NCBI RefSeq assembly: GCF_001544575.2
Contig: NZ_FCNY02000003.1
Span: 62,001-126,000 of the forward strand
Direction of reading: 5' to 3'
Length of the DNA: 64,000 nt
Origin: Caballeronia cordobensis
Lineage (GTDB): Bacteria > Pseudomonadota > Gammaproteobacteria > Burkholderiales > Burkholderiaceae
Below are positions 34,792 through 42,998 of this stretch, one piece after another (position 1 is the stretch's first letter; every line of letters starts with the position of its first letter). The notes under the pieces were generated by a model. That model was given only the letters and a program-made list of their open reading frames with translations. It was not told the origin of the DNA and did not search any database. Position numbers and translations under genes: made by a program.

Positions 34792-35994
34792 ATGGCCGAC
34801 GTCATCATGGTTCTCAACGCGGGCTCGTCGAGCATCAAGTTCAGCGCGTTCGACGTCGACGGCGAGGATCTCGAACTCGTCACGCGCGGGCAGGTGGAAG
34901 GCCTCTTCAGCTCGCCGCATTTCGTCGCGTTCGACGCGAAGGGCGAGAAGACCGGCGAGCATCAATGGGGCGACGGCGAAACGCTCCAGCACGCCGATGC
35001 CATCGCGTATCTCGGCACGTTTCTGCGCGGGCATGGCGCGGGGCATCGTCTGATCGGCGTCGGGCATCGCGTCGTGCATGGCGGCGCGCGTTTCACGAAG
35101 CCGGTGCTGGCGACCCCCGAGGTGCTCGACGAACTCGACAAGCTCACGCCGCTCGCGCCGCTGCATCAGCCGCATAATCTCAAGCCGATACGCATCATCG
35201 CCGAGCGCAATCCGGGCCTGCCGCAAGTCGCCTGCTTCGATACGGCGTTCCATGCGACACAGGCGCCCATCGCGCAGGCGTTCGCGCTGCCCGAGTCGAT
35301 CACGAAAAACGGCGTGCGGCGCTATGGCTTTCATGGCCTCTCGTACGAATACATCGCGAGCGCGCTGCCGGCGATCGCGCCCGACGCGGCGCGCGGGCGC
35401 ACCGTCGTCGCGCATCTGGGCAACGGCGCGAGCCTGTGCGCGATGCACGCGGGCAAGAGCGTGGCGAGCACGATGGGCTTCACCGCCGTCGACGGCCTCA
35501 TGATGGGCACGCGCTGCGGCAATCTCGATCCCGGCGTGATCCTCTACATGCTCGACGAGCTCGGCATGAACCCCCGCGAGATCGAAGACCTGCTGTATCG
35601 CGGCTCGGGATTGCTCGGCGTCTCGGGCGTGTCGGGCGACATGCGCGCCCTGCTCGCAAGCGACGACGAACGCGCGCGCTTCGCCATCGATCTCTACGTG
35701 TATCGCATCGGCCGCGAGCTTGGCTCGATGAGCGCCGCGCTGCAAGGGCTCGATGCGATCGTGTTCACGGCGGGCATCGGCGAGCATTCGAAGGAGATTC
35801 GCCAGCGCGTGTGCGAGCAGGCGGCGTGGTGGGGCATCGAGCTCGATGCAGCGGCGAACGAAAGCGGCGGCCCGCGCATTAGCAAGGCGTCGGGCAAGGT
35901 GAGCGCGTGGGTGATTCCGACCAACGAGGAATTGATGATCGCGCGTCATGCATTCGCGCTGATCGACGACAAACGCGAGGGAGCATCCACATGA
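34792..35994 (+). CDS. ackA: Acetate (acyl) kinase
   Basis: 400 residues, ATG at 34792. The ASKHA-fold acetate-kinase signatures are intact: VLNAGSSSIKF at the start, GHRVVHGG, CFDTAFHATQ, RRYGFHGLSYEY, AHLGNGASLCA and FTAGIGEHSKEIR. It makes ATP and acetate from acetyl phosphate, giving one substrate-level phosphorylation during overflow or low-oxygen growth. Its stop overlaps the fabI start (ATGA). Confidence 0.95.
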   Translation: MADVIMVLNAGSSSIKFSAFDVDGEDLELVTRGQVEGLFSSPHFVAFDAKGEKTGEHQWGDGETLQHADAIAYLGTFLRGHGAGHRLIGVGHRVVHGGARFTKPVLATPEVLDELDKLTPLAPLHQPHNLKPIRIIAERNPGLPQVACFDTAFHATQAPIAQAFALPESITKNGVRRYGFHGLSYEYIASALPAIAPDAARGRTVVAHLGNGASLCAMHAGKSVASTMGFTAVDGLMMGTRCGNLDPGVILYMLDELGMNPREIEDLLYRGSGLLGVSGVSGDMRALLASDDERARFAIDLYVYRIGRELGSMSAALQGLDAIVFTAGIGEHSKEIRQRVCEQAAWWGIELDAAANESGGPRISKASGKVSAWVIPTNEELMIARHAFALIDDKREGAST

Positions 35995-36773
35995 TGGAGC
36001 ATGTTCCGCATGCCGTGCTGAAGGGCGCAAAGGCGCTCGTCACCGGCATCGCCAACGAGCATTCGATCGCATACGGCTGCGCGAAGGCGTTTCGCGAACT
36101 GGGCGCGGATCTCGCCATCACCTATGCCGACGACAAGGCGCGGCCTTATGTCGAGCCGGTTGCGCGAGCGCTCGACGCTGGCATCTTCATGCCGCTCGAT
36201 GCGTCGCGGCAGGATCAGCTCGACGCGGTGTTCGAGCGCATCGGCAGCGAGTGGGGCGAGCTCGATATCCTCGTGCATTCGATCGCGTGGGCGCCGAAGG
36301 ACGATCTGCAGGGCGGCCTTTTGAACTGCTCCGCGGACGGCTTCGCGAAAGCGATGGACATCTCCTGTCATTCGTTCGTGCGCATGGCGCGGCTCGCGGC
36401 GCCGCTCATGAAAGACGGCGGCACGATGTTCACGATGAGCTATCACGGCGCGAACAAGGTGGTCCCCAACTACAACGTCATGGGCCCGGTGAAGGCCGCG
36501 CTCGAAGCGTGCGCGCGCTATCTCGCCTACGAGTTGGGTCCGCAGGGCATCCGCGTGCACGCGATTTCGCCGGGCCCGCTCAAGACACGCGCCGCATCGG
36601 GGCTCAAGGATTTCGATCTGCTGCTGACGGAAGCCGCGCAGCGCGCGCCGCTCGGCGAGCTCGTCGACATCATGGACGTGGGGTTCACCTGCGCCTTTCT
36701 GGCGACGCCTTACGCGCGCCGTCTGTCGGGCGAAACGCTGTACGTGGATGGCGGCGTGCACATCATGGGATGA
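35991..36773 (+). CDS. fabI: Enoyl-ACP reductase, FabI type
   Basis: 260 residues from an ATG at 35991 inside the ackA stop; a second ATG follows immediately. The FabI pattern is seen: GIANEHSIAYG nucleotide loop, SIAWAPKDDL, then SYHGANKVVPNYNVMGPVKAA with the catalytic tyrosine (NYNVMG) and lysine six residues later. It reduces enoyl-ACP with NADH at the end of each fatty-acid elongation round. Placement beside pta-ackA suggests an accessory copy, not the housekeeping gene (inference). It ends in an ATGA overlap with the next gene. Confidence 0.9.
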   Translation: MMEHVPHAVLKGAKALVTGIANEHSIAYGCAKAFRELGADLAITYADDKARPYVEPVARALDAGIFMPLDASRQDQLDAVFERIGSEWGELDILVHSIAWAPKDDLQGGLLNCSADGFAKAMDISCHSFVRMARLAAPLMKDGGTMFTMSYHGANKVVPNYNVMGPVKAALEACARYLAYELGPQGIRVHAISPGPLKTRAASGLKDFDLLLTEAAQRAPLGELVDIMDVGFTCAFLATPYARRLSGETLYVDGGVHIMG

Positions 36774-37777
36774 GCATGTTCAACTGGCTCTTCAAACGCG
36801 ACGATAGCGCCACGCGCGACGACGTGCGGCAGGCGCTCGCGCGCATCGTGACGGTGGCGCCTCAGGTGCGCCTCGCGAGCCGCTACGAGGCGCGGCTTGC
36901 ACCTGCCGTCGGCAAGACGATCGATCACGTGCGCGAACTGGTCGCCGCGCTGCCCGCGCCGCGCGATGCGACGCCCGGCGCATGGTCGGACGATCCGTAC
37001 TTGCGCGCGAAATTCGCGACCCCCGACGACATCGCGCGCGTGATCGGCGAGTCGCGCGACGTGTGTGACTGGTTCGGCGATCACATCGCGGCCGACCACG
37101 CTTTCGCGATTCTGGGCGCGACGCTCGTCGAGCGGCAGGTGCTCGTCGCGGCGCTCGAAGGCGGCACGATGCGCTCCGATGTTGCGCGCACGGCGATCGG
37201 CTTCGACGACAAGCGCATGCGCTTCTGCCACGAATCCGACGACGCGCTCAGGGGCGATCTCGTGCAGCGGATCGTCGAGCAGTTCGCGCTCGAAGCGATG
37301 TCGCGCGTCGCGCAGACGGAAGCGCGACGCGATGCGCTGCAGGAACATCGCGCGCTGCTCGCGGCGCGTATGCAGATGCTTGGCCGGCGCGGCGCGGGCA
37401 TGAGCAGCCTGATAGCTTCGGCGGATCTCGCCGGCGACGCCACGCGGCTGCAGCGCGATGTCGAAGAGAACGAGGCCGCGCTCGCCGCGCTCGGCTCGCC
37501 CGCCGATTCCATCGAGACGCAGCTTCAGACCATTCTCGACGTGCTCGACGAACCGGTGAGGATGATTTCCGTCACCGAGCGCACGCTGTGCCTGAATCAT
37601 ATGAATCTGCTGATGGACACGCGCTGCGATGAGCCGCACGCCGATATCGCGATTCATCTGGCGCGTCTTCCGACACAGCCGCCGCAGACGCGGGCTGTGG
37701 AGATCGTGCGTATCGCGCGGCGGGATGTGCCGGCTGGGGGGGCGCGGTTTGCGGAGGCGGAGCGGATGGTGTTGTAG
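36770..37777 (+). CDS. Uncharacterised protein in the pta-ackA-fabI operon
   Basis: 335 residues; ATG at 36770 overlapping the fabI stop, or an ATG two codons later. No recognised domain. No signal peptide or membrane segment. The middle (~175-245) is rich in charged heptad-like residues (RVAQTEARRDALQEHRALLA) and should form a coiled coil. The C-terminal part has a CLNHMNLLMDTRC stretch with two cysteines. Tight coupling to fabI suggests a shared function with the operon, but none can be named. Confidence 0.75.
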   Translation: MSMFNWLFKRDDSATRDDVRQALARIVTVAPQVRLASRYEARLAPAVGKTIDHVRELVAALPAPRDATPGAWSDDPYLRAKFATPDDIARVIGESRDVCDWFGDHIAADHAFAILGATLVERQVLVAALEGGTMRSDVARTAIGFDDKRMRFCHESDDALRGDLVQRIVEQFALEAMSRVAQTEARRDALQEHRALLAARMQMLGRRGAGMSSLIASADLAGDATRLQRDVEENEAALAALGSPADSIETQLQTILDVLDEPVRMISVTERTLCLNHMNLLMDTRCDEPHADIAIHLARLPTQPPQTRAVEIVRIARRDVPAGGARFAEAERMVL

Positions 37778-37819
37778 GACCCGTTGGCACTCGAAGAGAA
37801 TGGCCAAAGAGTGTGTCTT

Positions 37820-38356
37820 TCAAGAGTTTCTCGCATCGCCTCGCGGGCGTGCGCGAAGTCGATTAAGCGCTGCGAGAAGTGGCCGCAAGACGATGAACAT
37901 GCCGATCCAGCACACCATGAGTACGCCCAATACATGAATCACCCGAAGAGGATCCAGTTCACTTCCCAGCGTCCCGTCATGCACCGGTCCAGGCACCACC
38001 TGACAAATGCAATCTGCAAGCAGATACGCGCTGGCGAAAGTGCCAACGATGTACGCAAGAAACCATGAAGTACGCGGAATGGTTCTGCGAGTCGAGCGAC
38101 GACACACGCCGATGAAAAGCGCAGCGAAAAACCAGCAGACACTCAGCCTTCCTAGAATGTCGCCGTCCATGATGTCCTCGATCCCAACGCCTTGATAGCC
38201 CAGTGCTTCGTACGAAGCGCGTATGGTGTCAGCTATCCAGTCGGGAATCGCAGGCGCCCATGTGTAGGTGAATCGAGTCATCGCGCTGGCTACGAGAAAT
38301 GACACGAAAATCAGCAACACGATTCGGGCGAGCGTTATGAGTCTTTCGCGTGTCAT
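37820..38356 (-). CDS. Four-helix membrane protein, putative immunity protein
   Basis: 178 residues, ATG at 38356 overlapping the effector stop (ATGA). Membrane segments ~8-26, ~71-86, ~97-120 and ~137-157; residues ~30-70 form a loop that would lie in the periplasm if the N-terminus is cytoplasmic. No family recognised. Being translationally coupled to a DUF2778 effector gene is the standard position for a cognate immunity gene, and a periplasm-facing loop suits protection from a murein-targeting toxin. Known Tlde1 immunity proteins are, as far as I recall, periplasmic and not of this type. Base composition is lower in GC than the flanking genome. Confidence 0.6.
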   Translation of the reverse strand: MTRERLITLARIVLLIFVSFLVASAMTRFTYTWAPAIPDWIADTIRASYEALGYQGVGIEDIMDGDILGRLSVCWFFAALFIGVCRRSTRRTIPRTSWFLAYIVGTFASAYLLADCICQVVPGPVHDGTLGSELDPLRVIHVLGVLMVCWIGMFIVLRPLLAALNRLRARPRGDARNS

Positions 38357-38832
38357 TTCACCGTGACCATGCCGTAGGCCTTGAGCGTGGAACCTGGCAC
38401 AGGAAGAATGGGCGGGGAAGTGCGAATAAAGCGCTGCAATAGCTCGAACTCGGCAGGATTGACGAGGGTGATACAGCCTTCACTTCGTTCTTCATTTCCT
38501 ACAGGATGCAGTCGAAACTGACCGCGCATCACGCCCTTGATGTTGCTCATATCTCCTGTTTCCGGATTCCAAAGCATGAACCATTTTGTGCGCTCTGTTG
38601 AACCGACATAAGGCGCTAGCGCATCTCGCACCCTTCCAAGCAGCCCCCCGGACTGGCGATCGACAAGATAATACGTACCGCGTGGAATCGGACCAATTTT
38701 CGCGATGGTGACTGCATCGGGATTGTCGCGGCCGTGCTTCTGACCGGAAAACGCTTCTACCGTGCCGTATCCCGTGCATACGAGCGTAGACGTTTCCCTG
38801 TTGTTTAGCTTGAACGTGCAATTCACCGGCAT
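38353..38832 (-). CDS. DUF2778 (Tlde1-like) T6SS effector, L,D-transpeptidase fold
   Basis: 159 residues, ATG at 38832, one base after the hcp stop (TGACATG). The DUF2778 pattern is clear: an N-terminal CTGYGTVEAFSG block, IGPIPRGTYYLVD near 46-58, then FRLHP with H109 and SEGC with C120 (H-x10-C), the His/Cys pair used by L,D-transpeptidase-like enzymes. Tlde1 of Salmonella, the described member, is a T6SS effector that cuts or exchanges murein tetrapeptide stems in the periplasm of competitors. There is no signal peptide, as expected for cargo delivered by secretion machinery. Overlaps the putative immunity gene. Confidence 0.82.
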   Translation of the reverse strand: MPVNCTFKLNNRETSTLVCTGYGTVEAFSGQKHGRDNPDAVTIAKIGPIPRGTYYLVDRQSGGLLGRVRDALAPYVGSTERTKWFMLWNPETGDMSNIKGVMRGQFRLHPVGNEERSEGCITLVNPAEFELLQRFIRTSPPILPVPGSTLKAYGMVTVK

Positions 38833-38833
38833 G

Positions 38834-39343
38834 TCATACCGCCTGTTCGCGTGCAGCGCTCAGCGCATCCGACACCTTCAGATTGCCATCGTGGTAATGC
38901 CACGAGATATTCTCGTAGAACAATTCAATGCTTTCCATGTGATTGAAAAGCGCACAGCTTGCATCCTTCATGTTCGGCATCAGGGTCATGATAGAACCGA
39001 TCTTCACGTTATCCAGATGCACCGTGTAATACGCTTCTTCCATGCCCGCGTGATTGATCCGGAAGAAAACGACATCGGCCGATTGCAGCGTTCTTGAATC
39101 GCGCAACATTTGATGGAGCAGCGGCGTCGATGAATCGATTTCTTTATGAATTGTGAAGGGCGTATGTGTCCGCTGTCCGACCACTCGTCCTGTGAGAGGA
39201 TCCACGGGCACGCTGAAACAATGCGAGAGGGCAATTACTTCGATCGTTCCTTCACGACCTTGCACTGTGGAGGACCCTCGAAGGTCGCGTCCTTGATCGT
39301 CTTTCAAGGACAGATGAACTGGCATGACCATCTTGTTATTCAT
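38834..39343 (-). CDS. hcp: Hcp-family type VI secretion tube protein
   Basis: 169 residues with the start set at 39343; no good ribosome site is seen, and internal ATGs at 39331 and 39325 (giving MPVHLSLKDD) fit Hcp N-termini better. The Hcp family pattern runs throughout: HLSLKDDQG, GREGTIEV, GRVVGQRTHTPFTIHKEID, the STPLLHQML helix, and the IELFYENISWHYHDGN end. Hcp hexamers stack into the T6SS inner tube and can carry small effectors in their lumen. No other T6SS gene is in the window, so this is an orphan hcp leading an effector-immunity pair. GC is low: 26 of 60 bases in 39301-39360. Confidence 0.88.
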   Translation of the reverse strand: MNNKMVMPVHLSLKDDQGRDLRGSSTVQGREGTIEVIALSHCFSVPVDPLTGRVVGQRTHTPFTIHKEIDSSTPLLHQMLRDSRTLQSADVVFFRINHAGMEEAYYTVHLDNVKIGSIMTLMPNMKDASCALFNHMESIELFYENISWHYHDGNLKVSDALSAAREQAV

Positions 39344-39466
39344 TATCAGGAAGCGCCAACACTGGCGGGCCTGAAACGCTATCGTTTACAAGACGACGCG
39401 TGTGTGGATTTTAGTGAAAGCAGAGGCTAGATAATTGGCTTTCGGCAATTGATAGTTGCTTATCCT

Positions 39467-39500
39467 AAATAAAAAAGAAGCGAGCCAATAGGGAATTGGC
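39467..39500 (-). terminator. Rho-independent terminator after pqiC
   Basis: Read on the minus strand, GCCAAT-TCCCT-ATTGGC (39500-39484) forms a 6-base stem, followed by TCGCTTCTTTTTTATTT. It lies 18 bases after the pqiC stop and would end the efflux-Pqi transcript before the hcp cassette. The AT-rich remainder, 39344-39466, must hold the hcp promoter, though no convincing -35/-10 pair was found. Confidence 0.65.
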
Positions 39501-39517
39501 CGTTAATCGCGCCGACG

Positions 39518-40093
39518 CTAGTTCCCACCCCTTCCAATCGCCGCCGCGATATCCCGGCTCACCCCCGCCAACGCACGGCTATGCGCGGCCACGAGCGCAT
39601 CGTAATCAGGCCCGCTAACCGGCTCGCGCACTTTCGACCGCCCGCTCATCGCATTCTCGTCGCCGAATCTCCGCACCGTCCATTGCGCGTCGATCGAAAC
39701 GGCATCGCCGGGAACGGACTCGAACTGCTGGATATCCACACGCACGCGCAACGCGTCCGGATCGGCGATCGCGCGCGAGGCGGGCGCGACGCGATCCGAG
39801 GCGAGCAGCACCGCGAGGTCTGCCGCGATGGCGTCCGCGATGCTGCTCTTGAGCGGCTCGCCCCAGCGCGCGAACTCGTTGAGCGAAACTTCGTTGTTCG
39901 TATTGCGCGTGACGATTTGCGGACGATCGACGAGATCGGGCACCGTCACCGGCCCGACGATCACGGGCCGCGCGGGCGCGCGCGCGGTGGCCGCGGTGAG
40001 CGTGGGGTCCGCGCTCAAGCGGTAGAAGCTCGCGCGCGGCGAACTGCATGCGGCGAGCAGCGCGAAAAGAAAGAGAACGAGAGCGGGCCGCAT
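39518..40093 (-). CDS. pqiC: PqiC-like outer-membrane lipoprotein (DUF330)
   Basis: 191 residues from the ATG at 40093, which shares a base with the pqiB stop; a GTG one codon earlier is also possible. Signal with lipobox LAAC, then the DUF330/ABC-transport auxiliary fold (FYRLSADP near the N-terminus, RWGEPLKSSIADAIAADLA). PqiC anchors the PqiB needle to the outer membrane and helps lipid movement between membranes. Last gene of the six-gene operon. Confidence 0.9.
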   Translation of the reverse strand: MRPALVLFLFALLAACSSPRASFYRLSADPTLTAATARAPARPVIVGPVTVPDLVDRPQIVTRNTNNEVSLNEFARWGEPLKSSIADAIAADLAVLLASDRVAPASRAIADPDALRVRVDIQQFESVPGDAVSIDAQWTVRRFGDENAMSGRSKVREPVSGPDYDALVAAHSRALAGVSRDIAAAIGRGGN

Positions 40094-41694
40094 CACTTCT
40101 TGTCCTCCGGTTTGCCACGCAGCAACGCTTCCGGATGCTGCTGCAGATAATCCGCGAGACTGCGGAACGAAACAGCAGTGCGCGTCAGTTCGCGGATCGC
40201 TTCGGCCGTGTCCTGCTGCAGACCCGAATCCGGCATCAGCGTGGAATGCGCGGCATCGAGCGCGGCGCGCGCGGCGGCGAGGGTCGTCGCGGCTTGCGGC
40301 ACGACCTGCGTGTTGAGACCCTGCATCAGCGCGGTCGTGCTGTTGAGCGTCTGCCGCGCGCTCGCGGTGAGTTCCTCGATCGGCAGCTTGTCGATGCGCG
40401 TCATGATGCGGTTCACCGAATCCTGCAACGAGTCGAGGCCGCTCGGCGTCGTCGGCATTTCGGGCGGCACGCTGTTCCAGTCCATGCTCGCCTTCTTCGC
40501 GTTCGGGAAGAAATCAAGCGACACGTACAACTGGCCCGTCAGCAGGCTGCCCGTGCGCAATTGCGCGCGCAATCCGCGCGACACGAGGAAATCCGCGAGC
40601 GCTCTCGGATCGCTCGCCACGCGCCCGCCTTTCGGCTCGTTCGCGAAGCGCGACGTGAAGCGCTCCGGATAAAGCTTCACTTCGACCGGAATGCTGATCT
40701 GCTTCGTCGCCTGGTCGAAGCGCGTATAAATCGCCGACACTTCGCCGATCTGAATGCCGCGGAACTCGACAGGCGCGCCCACCGCAAGCCCGCGCACCGA
40801 GCCCTGAAAACTGAACATATACGTTTCGACGATGCGCTCCTGCACGCGCAGCGCGTCGGCGCGCGTGGAGAAGAGCTTGAACGTCGTATCGGGCGGCGCC
40901 TCGGCCCAGCTTAGCGAGACCGCGGGCGTCTCGAACGCAAGCCCGCCGATCAGGATCGACACGAGCGATTGCGTATTGACCTTGAGCCCGTCGGTGCCGA
41001 GCGTCACGTCGATGCCGCCCGCCTGCCAAAAGCGCGAATCGGCGTTCACATAGCGGTCGTAAGGCGCGTTGATGAAAACGTGCAGCGTCACGCCGGCGCC
41101 GTCCTTGTCGAGCTCGAACGACGTGACCTGGCCCACTTGCAGGCGGCGGAAATACACCGGCGCGCCGACATCGACGGAACCGAGATCCACCGCCTTCAGG
41201 ACGAAGCGCCGTCCGGGCACGTCGCTCGCGAAAACCGGCGGCGTTTCGAGGCCGGTGTAATCGCGCCGCGTCTCCTTCGTGTGGCCGATGTCCATGCCGA
41301 TATACGCGCCCGACAGCAAGGTGCCGATGCCCGACACCGAGCCGCCCGCCACGCGCGGACGCACGACCCAGAAGCGGGTGTCGTCGACGAGCATGTTGGT
41401 CGCGTCGCGCGTCAATTCGGCGGTGGCGATCACGCGCTTGTAATCCTTCGAGAGCGCGACCGTCTTCACGAGACCGATATCGACGTCCTTGAACTTGATC
41501 TTCGTCTTGCCCGCTTCGAGCCCTTCGCCGGACTTGAAGCTGATGGTGACGGTCGGGCCTTCCGCGAGCACGGCCTGCACCGCGAGCCAGACGCCGACCG
41601 CTACCGCGACGGCCGGCACGACCCAGACCCACGGTATGCGCCAGCGCTTTTTCGGCACGACTTCGGCGTCGGGCGTTTCGTCGGGCGTGCTCAT
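40093..41694 (-). CDS. pqiB: PqiB, MCE-domain intermembrane transport protein
   Basis: 533 residues from the ATG at 41694, overlapping the pqiA stop (ATGA). One N-terminal membrane anchor (~22-44) and three MCE domains (~45-140, ~160-250, ~285-385; each opens with a strand such as VTISFKSGEGLEAG), then a long helical C-terminus (~420-533). MCE hexamers stack into a syringe-like tube across the periplasm. Three MCE domains and the helical needle are the PqiB layout. Confidence 0.93.
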   Translation of the reverse strand: MSTPDETPDAEVVPKKRWRIPWVWVVPAVAVAVGVWLAVQAVLAEGPTVTISFKSGEGLEAGKTKIKFKDVDIGLVKTVALSKDYKRVIATAELTRDATNMLVDDTRFWVVRPRVAGGSVSGIGTLLSGAYIGMDIGHTKETRRDYTGLETPPVFASDVPGRRFVLKAVDLGSVDVGAPVYFRRLQVGQVTSFELDKDGAGVTLHVFINAPYDRYVNADSRFWQAGGIDVTLGTDGLKVNTQSLVSILIGGLAFETPAVSLSWAEAPPDTTFKLFSTRADALRVQERIVETYMFSFQGSVRGLAVGAPVEFRGIQIGEVSAIYTRFDQATKQISIPVEVKLYPERFTSRFANEPKGGRVASDPRALADFLVSRGLRAQLRTGSLLTGQLYVSLDFFPNAKKASMDWNSVPPEMPTTPSGLDSLQDSVNRIMTRIDKLPIEELTASARQTLNSTTALMQGLNTQVVPQAATTLAAARAALDAAHSTLMPDSGLQQDTAEAIRELTRTAVSFRSLADYLQQHPEALLRGKPEDKK

Positions 41695-42998
41695 CGCGAT
41701 CCTTCGGCAGAGGGCGGCGAGGGTGTTCTTTCCGTGTCCCAGATGAGGCGCGGATCGAAAGACATCGCCGCGAACATGGTCAGCACGACGACGGCGCCGA
41801 ACGCGATCGACGCCGGCCCGGCTTCGATCGTCGCCATCGCGCTGAACTGCACGAGCGCGACGAGCACGGCGATCACGTAGATATCGAGCATCGACCAGCG
41901 GCCCACCAGCTCGACGACGCGATAGATGCGCGCGCGCTGCACGTTCTGCTGCGTCATGCGCAGATTCGCGGTCGTGGCGAGATAGCCGATCGCGAGAATC
42001 TTGAGCATCGGCACGGCGATGCTCGCGATGAACACGATGATCGCAAGCGGCCAGGAGCCCGACTGCCACAGGTACGCGACGCCGCTCATGATCGTGTCCT
42101 TCTGCGCGCCGAAAAGCGAACTCGTGTTCATCACCGGCAGCAGGTTCGCGGGGACGTACAGGATCGCGGCCGAGATCAGATACGCCCACGTGCGCGACAG
42201 GCTCGCGGGCTTGCGCAGATGCAGACGCGCGCCGCAGCGCGGGCAGCACAAATGCGCATGGCGCTGCACGCCGCGCGTACTCAGGCCGCAGTCGTGACAT
42301 ACGCAGATGCCGCTCGCGGCCGCCGTGCGCCCGGCAAGCGGCGTGTCGGCGGGCATGCCGGGCGGCGCTTTTTCGATGCGCATCCACATCGCGCGCTCGT
42401 CGAAGGCGGAGGCCGCCGCGACGAGCAGCAGCATCAGCGCGGCGAGCGACCACAGCGCCGGTCCCGTCACGACCGCGGCGATATGCGCGAGCTTCACGAG
42501 CGCGACGAGCAGGCCGAGCATCAGCACTTCGGTCATGCCCCAGTTGCGCGCGATGCGCAGGACACGAAACACGGCGTCGGCGCGCCACGGCCTGCGGTTC
42601 AGGTGCAGCGGCAGCAGCAGCCACACCATGCCGAGCGACTGGAGCGCGGGCATCAGAATCGTCGTGATGAAGATGAGGCCGGCGAGCGGCCACATGCCGT
42701 CGCGATAGAGCACGCGCACCGCGCCGATGAGCGTGGTTTCGACGAGATCGCCGTTGACCGCGAGACCGACGATCGGAAACGCGTTGGAGATGACCCACAG
42801 CGCGCAGGCCGCGAGCGCATAGGCGAGGGCGCGGTCGAAGCCGCGGCCCCGGCGCCGGTAGAGCACGGCGCGGCAGCGGCAGCAGCGCAGCATGCCGCCG
42901 GGCGGGACGTCGCTTTCGCGCTGCATCAGATCGCACTCGTGACACGCGATCAGCGCGCGCGCTGGGCGGTCGCCGGATGCGGATGTCGGCGCGTTCAT
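41691..42998 (-). CDS. pqiA: PqiA, inner-membrane partner of PqiB
   Basis: 435 residues, ATG at 42998 overlapping the outer-membrane factor stop. Two PqiA units, each with about four membrane helices, each preceded by a small cysteine cluster: C19xxC22 with C39xxC42, and CVCHDC with CCPRCG near ~230-255, probably binding iron or zinc. PqiA is thought to supply lipid substrate to PqiB. Overlap with an efflux gene at its 5' end is not the usual paraquat-inducible operon layout. Confidence 0.92.
   Translation of the reverse strand: MNAPTSASGDRPARALIACHECDLMQRESDVPPGGMLRCCRCRAVLYRRRGRGFDRALAYALAACALWVISNAFPIVGLAVNGDLVETTLIGAVRVLYRDGMWPLAGLIFITTILMPALQSLGMVWLLLPLHLNRRPWRADAVFRVLRIARNWGMTEVLMLGLLVALVKLAHIAAVVTGPALWSLAALMLLLVAAASAFDERAMWMRIEKAPPGMPADTPLAGRTAAASGICVCHDCGLSTRGVQRHAHLCCPRCGARLHLRKPASLSRTWAYLISAAILYVPANLLPVMNTSSLFGAQKDTIMSGVAYLWQSGSWPLAIIVFIASIAVPMLKILAIGYLATTANLRMTQQNVQRARIYRVVELVGRWSMLDIYVIAVLVALVQFSAMATIEAGPASIAFGAVVVLTMFAAMSFDPRLIWDTERTPSPPSAEGSR

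Noticed and set aside
39344..39517. AT-rich stretch upstream of hcp considered as an attachment site or IS end
   Set aside because: No integrase or transposase gene, target duplication or tRNA fragment was seen; the palindrome there is better explained as the pqiC terminator.
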